Positions 41,201 through 50,282 of a stretch of 64,000 bases of DNA are shown here, piece by piece (position 1 is the first letter of the stretch; each line of letters starts with the position of its first letter). The stretch comes from Phymatolithon calcareum (taxonomy: Eukaryota; Rhodophyta; Florideophyceae; Hapalidiales). Location: NCBI GenBank assembly GCA_977006965.1, contig OZ345374.1:620001-684000 (forward strand). Reading direction: 5' to 3'. The position numbers were made by a program, and so were the translations under genes. Under the pieces are notes generated by a model, which was not told where the DNA came from, did not search any database, and saw only the letters and a program-made list of their open reading frames with translations.

Positions 41201-43121
41201 GACATTCATAGACGAATCCCATCTCGACAAGTGATGACATGTACTTATCGAGGAACTCGCGCTGTTCAGCAGGGTATCGACGGGATTTCATGCGCACGGT
41301 GCGGCAATCAGGCTCCAAACGAACTCTCATCGGTTCAACATCGGCCGGAGGGGATTTTCCCAATCGAATTCGAAATATCTTCTGATATTTGGTGAGCAAG
41401 TAGGATAGGCTTGTGGCACCGACTTCAGACAGCCCATTACGTTTTGCTTCCCTGACGAGCTCAGCCAAAGCAGCCTCCAATTCTTCAATCGGATCTTCGC
41501 CAAGGTCGACGTACACATCGCTATCCTCTAGCATGTCGTCCTCAGCGCCGCCATGCGCATGGAACGTGCTTCCTTCCCAACTAGCACGATGCTGTAAGAT
41601 GCTATGAATAGCACCTTCGTGTCGCTCTGCGCCTTCGATTTCGTTTTCACGGGATTTTAGTAACTCGGGAACATTTAAAACTCCACCGTGTTTGTCCGAC
41701 GCAGCTGCCAATAATGCTCGATTGTCCAATCCGATAGCAGATAGAACCCGTTTTCCAATAAACACGTAATCGGTTTCCTGGTCAGTGACGAACCATTCAA
41801 TGCCTCGCATGACTAAGTTGGTGCCATGCCGAACGCGAAGAAGAACCGAAGCAGAAATTTTGCGGTTACAGCTTAAGGACGCAGCGGAAGCGTCAGCCAA
41901 TTTATAGTTCGCAGTCTCGTTCAGAGGCTCCACGACAATGGTCTTGTCGGCCTTTACCAGCTTCTCGAGCACGGAAGGGGGAATGATATTCGCGTCTGAT
42001 CCAGAGTCTGTGAGAACAACGGCCTCCACCGCGCCGTCACAGAAGGTGGCTGAAAATAGTGAGGAGTCATCATCGACATCTGCTTTTCCAATGTGTGTTA
42101 TTTTGCCGTCATGCTTCTTTGCATTTCTAGCTTCCTTTTTTGATTTGCGATACGCATCCAGCAAACGTTTCTTCTCGGCATCATCAGTGTTTTTGCACTG
42201 GTCCATGTAGTGCATTTCACTGCAATTCGGATTCAGGCAACTAGGTTTCGTTCTCTTTCCATCTCGCTTTCCACGATCATTGTAAACTTTCCGTCCAGTT
42301 GAGCCTTTCTTTTCCCGCTCATCGCCACCATCACGGCTACTTGTATCATTTTTTCGGCGCTGTCGGCGATTTCGAGAACGATCTGTTGGAGCATGCGAGT
42401 CGTTATCGGAATCATGACCTCCGTCTGCATTGAGCCCGCGTGCAGCATCCTGTCGGTCTATCTCTCTGGCCTCCTTTGCCAGCTCTCTCATCACTTCACC
42501 ATAGTTCTTTTTGAACCCTTCTGCTTTTCTCAGTTTCATGGTAAGCAGCAGACGTTTCCGTAACTGCGGATGAGTGATACGACGCATTATGTGCTCCACT
42601 GCAATCTGCTGTCGTGTTTCGATGAACCGTGAGTAGCCACGTTTCTCCAGAGCAGATGCATAGGCCAAGCCGAGTTTCCACACACGCATCTCTAGGCTGC
42701 CGAATGTCGGCATCTTGACACCCTGTATGTCTCGCTGAATCTGTGCTAGGTCGTAATCTTGAACGGCGACGCACGAGCGCTCTTCGACACACTCCTTCAA
42801 TTGATCCTCAGTGACGGCGTCGGCGTTTTCGGCGGGTACCCATCGCGCAGTTACCAACATGTCCACAACGGCCTTGCTAATTGAGTTGCGGTATGTGGTT
42901 GCCGATATGTTTCCACCTGTTTCATTGTTCTTTTCCTCGAGACGACGTTCGTTGATCTCCCTTTTCTCCTTGAAAACAACGAAAGCTTCGGTCGTGATAT
43001 CTTCCAAACGTGGTGCTTCAAGGGTTTCCACAATAGTTTGCCTGACGGTATCACCGTCTTGTGTGGGATCACTTCCACTGCCAGCGACGGCAGTATTGCG
43101 CCGCAAGCCCAGTCGAGTCAT
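38292..43121 (-). CDS. Ty3/gypsy gag-pol polyprotein, unit 4 (A461S)
   Basis: 1609 residues. It differs from units 1-3 by A461S (41741, C to A on the plus strand), a residue between the protease core and the RT that is not a recognised catalytic position. Confidence 0.9.
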   Translation of the reverse strand: MTRLGLRRNTAVAGSGSDPTQDGDTVRQTIVETLEAPRLEDITTEAFVVFKEKREINERRLEEKNNETGGNISATTYRNSISKAVVDMLVTARWVPAENADAVTEDQLKECVEERSCVAVQDYDLAQIQRDIQGVKMPTFGSLEMRVWKLGLAYASALEKRGYSRFIETRQQIAVEHIMRRITHPQLRKRLLLTMKLRKAEGFKKNYGEVMRELAKEAREIDRQDAARGLNADGGHDSDNDSHAPTDRSRNRRQRRKNDTSSRDGGDEREKKGSTGRKVYNDRGKRDGKRTKPSCLNPNCSEMHYMDQCKNTDDAEKKRLLDAYRKSKKEARNAKKHDGKITHIGKADVDDDSSLFSATFCDGAVEAVVLTDSGSDANIIPPSVLEKLVKADKTIVVEPLNETANYKLADASAASLSCNRKISASVLLRVRHGTNLVMRGIEWFVTDQETDYVFIGKRVLSAIGLDNRALLAAASDKHGGVLNVPELLKSRENEIEGAERHEGAIHSILQHRASWEGSTFHAHGGAEDDMLEDSDVYVDLGEDPIEELEAALAELVREAKRNGLSEVGATSLSYLLTKYQKIFRIRLGKSPPADVEPMRVRLEPDCRTVRMKSRRYPAEQREFLDKYMSSLVEMGFVYECPTAAWQAAPLLVPKKGSRANYRMAIDLRPVNAATIKESWPIPHLESEVNDFAGSSCFASLDFVSGYWQLPLHEDSYEACAVVTPKGVFASTRVLQGLANATSYFQRTVEPLFKDIRANMKAWLDDFNLHAKTEKQLLNLLEKFFSVCEAKGLFLSAVKCNLFARTLKWCGRIVSGDGYTMDPSRLDGLKDMDSPRTADELAQFIYCCRWMSIAIPNFVQLVSPLNDLLEDAYKKSGKRTKRSIKNISLQSLSWGTVHDSAFKNLQNTLRNSVKLSYPKTGHAICIYTDASDKYWSAVVTQTEKDELEKPTADQKHEPLAFLGAAFKGAQIGWSTFEKEGFAIFQTLSKMDYLFFGAQTTHIYTDHRNLLFVFAPLALEPSLGRHIVSKVQRWALFMSRFSYLIEHVDGEANVFADILTRWARGYRRENKQLKTIASLVLQPSEQIIPSPEDLVWPNMDDFREAQLPQDETPNLGTVKDRLTMDKVDRLLKLDGRIWIPSNAVQLQLKIMVISHSGSLGHRGQDATKSIVRENFWWKTMDKDVEHLVRNCIHCIISRSGQLIPRALSHSLHGDRPNEVVHIDFLYMGPGAEGKKYVLIIRDDLSSYVWLWPTESATSEATADALTVWIGCFGSMEWLVSDQGSHFKNQLVRSLTEEFRVQHHFTTAYSPWANGSVERVCREVLRACKALLSEWHLAPRDWPAVVECVQSVLNHAPVKRLGLRNEKLAGVYRSPLEVFSGHIPSRPLLRALPIARYKNARCADAVRAQQLINIDATQTALRGMHREVTGLTTASRKRSVDAHHRRTNVKAIDFGPGDFVLVRRATSTGHKLQFTWRGPRRVVAAKSHSVFEVEDLLNGKREVVHARRLRLYRADMDEKEVAPELLRLAAHTEATYQDASGLRGIRDNHGEIEVQVEWEGLPDAVDRTWEPLAQVHEDLPSMLEEFLNSGGERILKKRALAQCSFSKPLSSE

Positions 43122-43170
43122 GCTTTAGTGTAGACTTAACAGCAATCCTCCAGCGCTGAAGAGTAATTAC

Positions 43171-43762
43171 TGTGACAAATTGAGGTAAGTCTACAATTTG
43201 GCAAGTTCGCCGAACTAGCGTACGCGTCCTCCTTCGTTAAGGAGGACGAAAAAACAAAACTGCTGGCGATGTCTCACACTGTGTCGAGGAGGTACCCCGC
43301 TGTGAGCTGCATTTATTTTTAAGTGGAGGGTTGACACCATCACATGTAACCTATCCTACAACCGCCAAGAAATTCAGCTCCCCAGAGATACTGGGCGTGC
43401 GACAAGCTATAGATTTGATATCCACACGTGCAAATGCGCGTGAGTTTGTAACACCCCAAAAGGAATAATCTCTTTGTTAGCGTGCACGAGCGGTTTCAAT
43501 AAAAGCAAGTGTGGCGAGTATTAGCTCGTGCGCAGATAGCGACGCGGCTACGTTCTCGCTGGCCAAGAAAAAGGGACTGGATCTATGCCCATAAACTGTA
43601 ACACATTTCAATTCAGAACACGCACGACTGTGCCAATGGTTAGATTCGCCGACACCGATGTCTTGTCCGTTCATAGACGACATGTCAGCAAGCGAATGGC
43701 TCGTCGCTTCTTTTTTGGTGCGATGCACCACATAAGCGAGCACGACTGTGCAGGGCCTCATA
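43171..43762 (-). repeat. Gypsy LTR 5 (shared by units 4 and 5)
   Basis: 592 bp, same form as LTR 2. Confidence 0.85.
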
Positions 43763-43775
43763 GTGCCCCATAAAC

Positions 43776-46700
43776 CTATTCCGAAGAAAGAGGTTTAGAG
43801 AAAGAGCATTGCGCGAGCGCCCTTTTCTTTAGGATTCGCTCACCGCCAGAGTTTAAGAACTCTTCCAGCATCGAAGGAAGATCTTCATGAACTTGTGCCA
43901 AAGGCTCCCAAGTGCGGTCGACGGCATCTGGGAGACCTTCCCATTCGACCTGCACCTCTATTTCGCCATGATTGTCCCGAATGCCTCGAAGCCCGCTCGC
44001 ATCTTGATACGTCGCTTCTGTATGCGCTGCGAGACGCAGAAGCTCAGGCGCCACCTCTTTTTCGTCCATATCGGCCCGATACAGACGAAGGCGACGGGCA
44101 TGTACAACTTCCCTTTTTCCATTGAGAAGGTCTTCTACTTCGAAGACACTGTGCGACTTTGCAGCGACAACCCTCCTAGGGCCGCGCCAGGTAAACTGCA
44201 GCTTGTGCCCCGTGCTCGTAGCACGTCGAACCAGAACAAAGTCGCCTGGCCCAAAGTCAATAGCTTTGACATTTGTGCGACGGTGGTGCGCGTCAACACT
44301 TCGCTTTCGTGAAGCTGTAGTCAAACCGGTCACTTCGCGATGCATTCCTCGCAATGCAGTCTGTGTGGCGTCGATGTTAATCAGCTGCTGTGCGCGTACA
44401 GCGTCAGCACAGCGGGCATTCTTATACCGAGCAATCGGCAACGCACGCAGTAACGGACGCGATGGGATGTGTCCAGAAAAGACTTCGAGTGGACTTCGGT
44501 AAACGCCTGCGAGCTTTTCATTACGCAGGCCAAGTCGCTTGACAGGAGCGTGGTTTAAAACGCTTTGGACACACTCAACGACCGCAGGCCAGTCACGAGG
44601 CGCAAGATGCCATTCACTCAAAAGTGCTTTGCATGCCCGAAGAACTTCGCGACACACCCTTTCCACCGAACCGTTTGCCCACGGCGAATATGCCGTTGTG
44701 AAGTGATGCTGAACTCGAAACTCTTCGGTCAGCGAGCGTACGAGCTGGTTCTTGAAGTGACTTCCTTGATCACTTACCAGCCATTCCATCGAGCCAAAAC
44801 ACCCAATCCATACCGTAAGTGCGTCCGCAGTCGCTTCGCTTGTCGCGCTCTCTGTCGGCCAGAGCCACACATATGACGAAAGGTCGTCCCGGATAATCAA
44901 CACGTATTTCTTTCCTTCGGCACCGGGACCCATGTATAAAAAGTCGATGTGCACAACTTCGTTGGGACGATCGCCATGCAAAGAGTGAGACAGTGCCCTC
45001 GGTATGAGCTGACCTGACCGCGAGATAATGCAGTGTATGCAATTGCGGACCAGATGTTCCACGTCCTTGTCCATTGTTTTCCACCAGAAATTTTCACGTA
45101 CAATGCTTTTCGTAGCGTCTTGACCGCGGTGTCCGAGAGATCCACTGTGAGAGATTACCATAATTTTCAATTGCAACTGCACCGCATTGCTAGGTATCCA
45201 AATTCTTCCATCCAGTTTCAACAAACGGTCAACTTTGTCCATTGTAAGTCGATCCTTTACCGTGCCTAAATTCGGGGTCTCGTCTTGGGGTAGCTGTGCT
45301 TCGCGGAAGTCATCCATGTTTGGCCACACCAGGTCCTCTGGTGACGGGATTATCTGCTCTGATGGCTGTAGCACCAAACTCGCAATCGTTTTTAGCTGCT
45401 TGTTTTCGCGCCGATATCCCCTGGCCCAGCGAGTGAGTATGTCTGCAAATACGTTCGCTTCCCCATCCACGTGCTCGATCAGGTACGAAAATCGGGACAT
45501 AAACAAGGCCCATCTTTGTACCTTGGACACGATGTGCCTGCCAAGAGACGGCTCGAGTGCGAGAGGTGCGAACACAAACAGCAGGTTCCGGTGATCAGTA
45601 TAGATGTGCGTTGTTTGCGCGCCAAAGAACAGGTAGTCCATTTTGCTCAGGGTTTGGAATATAGCAAACCCTTCTTTCTCGAAGGTGCTCCACCCGATTT
45701 GGGCACCCTTAAACGCGGCGCCGAGAAAAGCCAGTGGTTCGTGCTTCTGATCAGCTGTTGGTTTCTCCAGCTCGTCCTTCTCTGTTTGAGTCACAACCGC
45801 TGACCAGTACTTGTCAGATGCGTCAGTGTAGATGCATATTGCATGGCCTGTCTTAGGGTAAGACAACTTGACGGAGTTGCGGAGTGTGTTCTGTAAATTT
45901 TTGAAAGCGGAATCGTGTACAGTGCCCCAGGACAGACTCTGTAACGAAATGTTCTTAATGGATCTTTTCGTTCGTTTTCCGGACTTTTTGTACGCATCTT
46001 CCAGGAGATCATTTAGCGGCGAAACGAGCTGCACAAAGTTGGGAATAGCAATCGACATCCACCGACAACAATAGATGAACTGCGCAAGTTCGTCTGCGGT
46101 TCGAGGACTATCCATGTCCTTCAGCCCATCCAGGCGAGAGGGATCCATCGTATATCCATCTCCGGAAACAATGCGACCGCACCACTTTAGGGTCCTTGCG
46201 AATAAATTGCACTTGACGGCGGAAAGGAAAAGGCCCTTAGCTTCGCAGACAGAGAAGAACTTTTCTAATAAATTCAAAAGTTGTTTTTCTGTTTTCGCGT
46301 GCAAGTTAAAATCGTCAAGCCAAGCTTTCATGTTTGCCCGTATATCCTTGAACAACGGCTCCACGGTTCGCTGAAAGTACGAAGTTGCATTAGCGAGTCC
46401 TTGCAGGACACGAGTTGATGCGAAAACTCCCTTTGGTGTCACCACTGCACATGCTTCATATGAGTCTTCATGTAGTGGTAACTGCCAGTATCCGGACACG
46501 AAGTCGAGAGAAGCGAAGCATGAGCTCCCTGCGAAATCATTTACCTCGGACTCAAGGTGTGGAATTGGCCACGACTCTTTTATCGTGGCCGCATTTACGG
46601 GTCGAAGATCGATTGCCATACGATAATTCGCACGTGAGCCCTTCTTGGGCACGAGTAGTGGAGCTGCTTGCCAAGCCGCGGTCGGACATTCATAGACGAA

Positions 46701-48605
46701 TCCCATCTCGACAAGTGATGACATGTACTTATCGAGGAACTCGCGCTGTTCAGCAGGGTATCGACGGGATTTCATGCGCACGGTGCGGCAATCAGGCTCC
46801 AAACGAACTCTCATCGGTTCAACATCGGCCGGAGGGGATTTTCCCAATCGAATTCGAAATATCTTCTGATATTTGGTGAGCAAGTAGGATAGGCTTGTGG
46901 CACCGACTTCAGACAGCCCATTACGTTTTGCTTCCCTGACGAGCTCAGCCAAAGCAGCCTCCAATTCTTCAATCGGATCTTCGCCAAGGTCGACGTACAC
47001 ATCGCTATCCTCTAGCATGTCGTCCTCAGCGCCGCCATGCGCATGGAACGTGCTTCCTTCCCAACTAGCACGATGCTGTAAGATGCTATGAATAGCACCT
47101 TCGTGTCGCTCTGCGCCTTCGATTTCGTTTTCACGGGATTTTAGTAACTCGGGAACATTTAAAACTCCACCGTGTTTGTCCGACGCAGCTGCCAATAATG
47201 CTCGATTGTCCAATCCGATAGCAGCTAGAACCCGTTTTCCAATAAACACGTAATCGGTTTCCTGGTCAGTGACGAACCATTCAATGCCTCGCATGACTAA
47301 GTTGGTGCCATGCCGAACGCGAAGAAGAACCGAAGCAGAAATTTTGCGGTTACAGCTTAAGGACGCAGCGGAAGCGTCAGCCAATTTATAGTTCGCAGTC
47401 TCGTTCAGAGGCTCCACGACAATGGTCTTGTCGGCCTTTACCAGCTTCTCGAGCACGGAAGGGGGAATGATATTCGCGTCTGATCCAGAGTCTGTGAGAA
47501 CAACGGCCTCCACCGCGCCGTCACAGAAGGTGGCTGAAAATAGTGAGGAGTCATCATCGACATCTGCTTTTCCAATGTGTGTTATTTTGCCGTCATGCTT
47601 CTTTGCATTTCTAGCTTCCTTTTTTGATTTGCGATACGCATCCAGCAAACGTTTCTTCTCGGCATCATCAGTGTTTTTGCACTGGTCCATGTAGTGCATT
47701 TCACTGCAATTCGGATTCAGGCAACTAGGTTTCGTTCTCTTTCCATCTCGCTTTCCACGATCATTGTAAACTTTCCGTCCAGTTGAGCCTTTCTTTTCCC
47801 GCTCATCGCCACCATCACGGCTACTTGTATCATTTTTTCGGCGCTGTCGGCGATTTCGAGAACGATCTGTTGGAGCATGCGAGTCGTTATCGGAATCATG
47901 ACCTCCGTCTGCATTGAGCCCGCGTGCAGCATCCTGTCGGTCTATCTCTCTGGCCTCCTTTGCCAGCTCTCTCATCACTTCACCATAGTTCTTTTTGAAC
48001 CCTTCTGCTTTTCTCAGTTTCATGGTAAGCAGCAGACGTTTCCGTAACTGCGGATGAGTGATACGACGCATTATGTGCTCCACTGCAATCTGCTGTCGTG
48101 TTTCGATGAACCGTGAGTAGCCACGTTTCTCCAGAGCAGATGCATAGGCCAAGCCGAGTTTCCACACACGCATCTCTAGGCTGCCGAATGTCGGCATCTT
48201 GACACCCTGTATGTCTCGCTGAATCTGTGCTAGGTCGTAATCTTGAACGGCGACGCACGAGCGCTCTTCGACACGCTCCTTCAATTGATCCTCAGTGACG
48301 GCGTCGGCGTTTTCGGCGGGTACCCATCGCGCAGTTACCAACATGTCCACAACGGCCTTGCTAATTGAGTTGCGGTATGTGGTTGCCGATATGTTTCCAC
48401 CTGTTTCATTGTTCTTTTCCTCGAGACGACGTTCGTTGATCTCCCTTTTCTCCTTGAAAACAACGAAAGCTTCGGTCGTGATATCTTCCAAACGTGGTGC
48501 TTCAAGGGTTTCCACAATAGTTTGCCTGACGGTATCACCGTCTTGTGTGGGATCACTTCCACTGCCAGCGACGGCAGTATTGCGCCGCAAGCCCAGTCGA
48601 GTCAT
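43776..48605 (-). CDS. Ty3/gypsy gag-pol polyprotein, unit 5 (C111R)
   Basis: 1609 residues. It differs from units 1-3 by C111R (48275, A to G on the plus strand) in the gag-like part. It is the first unit downstream of the outer 5' LTR. Confidence 0.9.
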   Translation of the reverse strand: MTRLGLRRNTAVAGSGSDPTQDGDTVRQTIVETLEAPRLEDITTEAFVVFKEKREINERRLEEKNNETGGNISATTYRNSISKAVVDMLVTARWVPAENADAVTEDQLKERVEERSCVAVQDYDLAQIQRDIQGVKMPTFGSLEMRVWKLGLAYASALEKRGYSRFIETRQQIAVEHIMRRITHPQLRKRLLLTMKLRKAEGFKKNYGEVMRELAKEAREIDRQDAARGLNADGGHDSDNDSHAPTDRSRNRRQRRKNDTSSRDGGDEREKKGSTGRKVYNDRGKRDGKRTKPSCLNPNCSEMHYMDQCKNTDDAEKKRLLDAYRKSKKEARNAKKHDGKITHIGKADVDDDSSLFSATFCDGAVEAVVLTDSGSDANIIPPSVLEKLVKADKTIVVEPLNETANYKLADASAASLSCNRKISASVLLRVRHGTNLVMRGIEWFVTDQETDYVFIGKRVLAAIGLDNRALLAAASDKHGGVLNVPELLKSRENEIEGAERHEGAIHSILQHRASWEGSTFHAHGGAEDDMLEDSDVYVDLGEDPIEELEAALAELVREAKRNGLSEVGATSLSYLLTKYQKIFRIRLGKSPPADVEPMRVRLEPDCRTVRMKSRRYPAEQREFLDKYMSSLVEMGFVYECPTAAWQAAPLLVPKKGSRANYRMAIDLRPVNAATIKESWPIPHLESEVNDFAGSSCFASLDFVSGYWQLPLHEDSYEACAVVTPKGVFASTRVLQGLANATSYFQRTVEPLFKDIRANMKAWLDDFNLHAKTEKQLLNLLEKFFSVCEAKGLFLSAVKCNLFARTLKWCGRIVSGDGYTMDPSRLDGLKDMDSPRTADELAQFIYCCRWMSIAIPNFVQLVSPLNDLLEDAYKKSGKRTKRSIKNISLQSLSWGTVHDSAFKNLQNTLRNSVKLSYPKTGHAICIYTDASDKYWSAVVTQTEKDELEKPTADQKHEPLAFLGAAFKGAQIGWSTFEKEGFAIFQTLSKMDYLFFGAQTTHIYTDHRNLLFVFAPLALEPSLGRHIVSKVQRWALFMSRFSYLIEHVDGEANVFADILTRWARGYRRENKQLKTIASLVLQPSEQIIPSPEDLVWPNMDDFREAQLPQDETPNLGTVKDRLTMDKVDRLLKLDGRIWIPSNAVQLQLKIMVISHSGSLGHRGQDATKSIVRENFWWKTMDKDVEHLVRNCIHCIISRSGQLIPRALSHSLHGDRPNEVVHIDFLYMGPGAEGKKYVLIIRDDLSSYVWLWPTESATSEATADALTVWIGCFGSMEWLVSDQGSHFKNQLVRSLTEEFRVQHHFTTAYSPWANGSVERVCREVLRACKALLSEWHLAPRDWPAVVECVQSVLNHAPVKRLGLRNEKLAGVYRSPLEVFSGHIPSRPLLRALPIARYKNARCADAVRAQQLINIDATQTALRGMHREVTGLTTASRKRSVDAHHRRTNVKAIDFGPGDFVLVRRATSTGHKLQFTWRGPRRVVAAKSHSVFEVEDLLNGKREVVHARRLRLYRADMDEKEVAPELLRLAAHTEATYQDASGLRGIRDNHGEIEVQVEWEGLPDAVDRTWEPLAQVHEDLPSMLEEFLNSGGERILKKRALAQCSFSKPLSSE

Positions 48606-48654
48606 GCTTTAGTGTAGACTTAACAGCAATCCTCCAGCGCTGAAGAGTAATTAC
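48606..48654 (-). promoter_or_regulatory. Gypsy leader and presumed primer-binding region (unit 5; repeated in each unit)
   Basis: Only 49 nt separate the 5' LTR from the ATG. The first bases after the LTR (minus strand GTAATTACTCTTCAGC) do not begin with the usual TGG of a tRNA 3'-end primer-binding site. A TCTTCAG string and a nearly self-complementary CTTCAGCGCTGGAG follow. The same sequence is at 26670-26718, 32154-32202, 37638-37686 and 43122-43170. Confidence 0.5.
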
Positions 48655-49246
48655 TGTGACAAATTGAGGTAAGTCTACAATTTGGCAAGTTCGCCGAACT
48701 AGCGTACGCGTCCTCCTTCGTTAAGGAGGACGAAAAAACAAAACTGCTGGCGATGTCTCACACTGTGTCGAGGAGGTACCCCGCTGTGAGCTGCATTTAT
48801 TTTTAAGTGGAGGGTTGACACCATCACATGTAACCTATCCTACAACCGCCAAGAAATTCAGCTCCCCAGAGATACTGGGCGTGCGACAAGCTATAGATTT
48901 GATATCCACACGTGCAAATGCGCGTGAGTTTGTAACACCCCAAAAGGAATAATCTCTTTGTTAGCGTGCACGAGCGGTTTCAATAAAAGCAAGTGTGGCG
49001 AGTATTAGCTCGTGCGCAGATAGCGACGCGGCTACGTTCTCGCTGGCCAAGAAAAAGGGACTGGATCTATGCCCATAAACTGTAACACATTTCAATTCAG
49101 AACACGCACGACTGTGCCAATGGTTAGATTCGCCGACACCGATGTCTTGTCCGTTCATAGACGACATGTCAGCAAGCGAATGGCTCGTCGCTTCTTTTTT
49201 GGTGCGATGCACCACATAAGCGAGCACGACTGTGCAGGGCCTCATA
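48655..49246 (-). repeat. Gypsy LTR 6 (5' LTR of the array)
   Basis: 592 bp and the outer 5' end of the array. It is followed directly by GGAC, the TSD, and by copia sequence. Confidence 0.85.
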
Positions 49247-49250
49247 GGAC

Positions 49251-49496
49251 GAAATCCCCCTAAGTATAGAAAACACTGCTGCCATACGCATCGCAACTGG
49301 CACAGCGTTGACCAAGCGCTCAAAATACATTAATGGACAAAACCACTTCATTCAAGAATTTGTTGGGAACGGGAAAATCCTCCCCTTCCACCACCCATAT
49401 AAAAGACTGACTACCGACCTCCTCAGTAAGGAGCTTCCCGAAACGCGTTTTATTCAGCTCCGCAACCAGCTATCTTTGATTGTCGGCCCATCATAA
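49251..49496 (+). pseudogene. Copia RNase H domain, 3' part
   Basis: Directly after the array and TSD, the frame reads EIPLSIENTAAIRIATGTAL, TKRSKYINGQNHFIQEFVGN, LTTDLLSKELPETRFIQLRN, and ends at TAA 49494-49496. This is the standard copia RNase H ending (family: DN..AI..A......RSKHID...HFIRE, ADIFTK.L....F..LR). It joins in frame to KLFKD at 21234 when the array and one GGAC are left out. Confidence 0.75.
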
Positions 49497-49508
49497 TCAG
49501 CGGCGGCT

Positions 49509-49650
49509 ATTGGATCATAGTCTTTGGCAATCAAAGACTCAACCAACGATTTCACTGATGATGCCGAGCCGCACCCATTGGATCATACCTCCAATATACA
49601 AGTATATAGGAAATCAGTACTACGGCCACACAGTTAACTCGACAGTGGAA
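49509..49650 (+). repeat. Copia right terminal repeat with a 57-bp insertion
   Basis: 49577-49650 matches the left end at 17218-17295. The LTR is split by 57 bp (49520-49576) lying between two copies of ATTGGATCATA (49509-49519 and 49577-49587). The insert starts with GTCTTTGgcaatCAAAGAC, a 7-bp inverted repeat. Confidence 0.5.
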
Positions 49651-49935
49651 TCCTATTCGACTTCAGTACAAAAACTACTTGTGGAGCCGGAGGTCATCGA
49701 AAGTGGCGCGCTGAACTGAGCTGAGCTGTTCGCAGTGAAATGACACCACCTGATGTGACAGTTAAGAGTACTATCGCGCTACATGCTCTTGCCGCCACTT
49801 TGAAAAGCACCAGCGGTCATGTAGTCACGTTTTCGTTGCACTTTTGTACGCGTCTAGATTCTTGGCACAGCATCGGGTCGAACTCGAACCGTGGAACAAG
49901 CACTGGCTCGGGGACGTATCGCTGTTGAGAACGTG
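49651..49935. other. Unassigned flank of the copia element
   Basis: No domain is recognisable. A 62-codon ORF at 49740-49928 has no family signature. Confidence 0.25.
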
Positions 49936-50260
49936 AGCCGGCCAACACGAGGGCAGTATCACGCGTGTTGCAGTCACTGGTGACCAGCTAATATATGATG
50001 ATTCGGTCTCGTTTGAACTTGTCTCTAAGCCGGACCGCAAGCGCAAGAAGCCCTACTTGTCGGAAGTGAGGGCCCGTCACTGCTTCTCGTGCGAAAATAC
50101 CGGTCACGTCTCAGAGATATGCGATAGGCCGAACATGTACAACATTGTTGAGCCGAATCGAAAACATATCGACAAAGCGGCTCCGTCAATGATAATCGAC
50201 CTCACAGCCTGCGATGACGAAGATGCTACTTGCGACGAGGAGCTAATGCAGAGAGAGTAG
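49936..50260 (+). pseudogene. Zinc-knuckle (CCHC) ORF relic
   Basis: An open frame of about 108 codons after a TGA at ~49933, without a clear ATG. It contains basic KPDRKRKKPY, then CFSCENTGHVSEIC (CX2CX4HX4C, near 50081-50122), then an acidic tail (DLTACDDEDATCDEELMQRE) and a stop at 50258-50260. CCHC knuckles of this spacing are typical of retrotransposon gag/ORF1 proteins, so I read it as the end of such a protein. An AATAAA at about 50268 and a T run follow. Confidence 0.5.
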
Positions 50261-50282
50261 CGCACGAAATAAATTTCCTTTT

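Larger units (their letters stand above)
21235..49246 (-). mobile_element. Tandem array of five Ty3/gypsy elements sharing LTRs
   Basis: Five internal regions and six LTRs alternate with an exact 5484-bp period: LTR 592 bp, 49-bp leader, 4830-bp ORF, 13-bp 3' spacer. All units are head to tail on the minus strand. A single TSD, GGAC, flanks the whole array (21231-21234 and 49247-49250). LTR ends on the coding strand are TATGA and TCACA, an imperfect 5-bp inverted repeat. The five proteins differ at only two residues (A461S in unit 4, C111R in unit 5), so the array is very young. The shared LTRs show it did not arise from five independent insertions; unequal LTR recombination or integration of a multimer or circle-derived DNA is more likely. 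An assembly artefact must be excluded with long reads. Confidence 0.9.
17218..49650 (+). mobile_element. Decayed Ty1/copia retrotransposon split by the gypsy array
   Basis: Plus-strand copia-type integrase, RT and RNase H domains appear in that order (19226-21234 and 49251-49496) between two ~75-bp terminal similarities at 17218-17295 and 49577-49650 (ATTGGATCATA.CTCC, TACTACGGCCACACAG, AACTCGACAGTGGA). The 28-kb gypsy array sits inside the RNase H domain. Excluding the array, the element is about 4.4 kb. It has many stops and frameshifts and a ruined RT active site, so it is an old copy. The LTR limits are uncertain because the ends have drifted. Confidence 0.65.
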
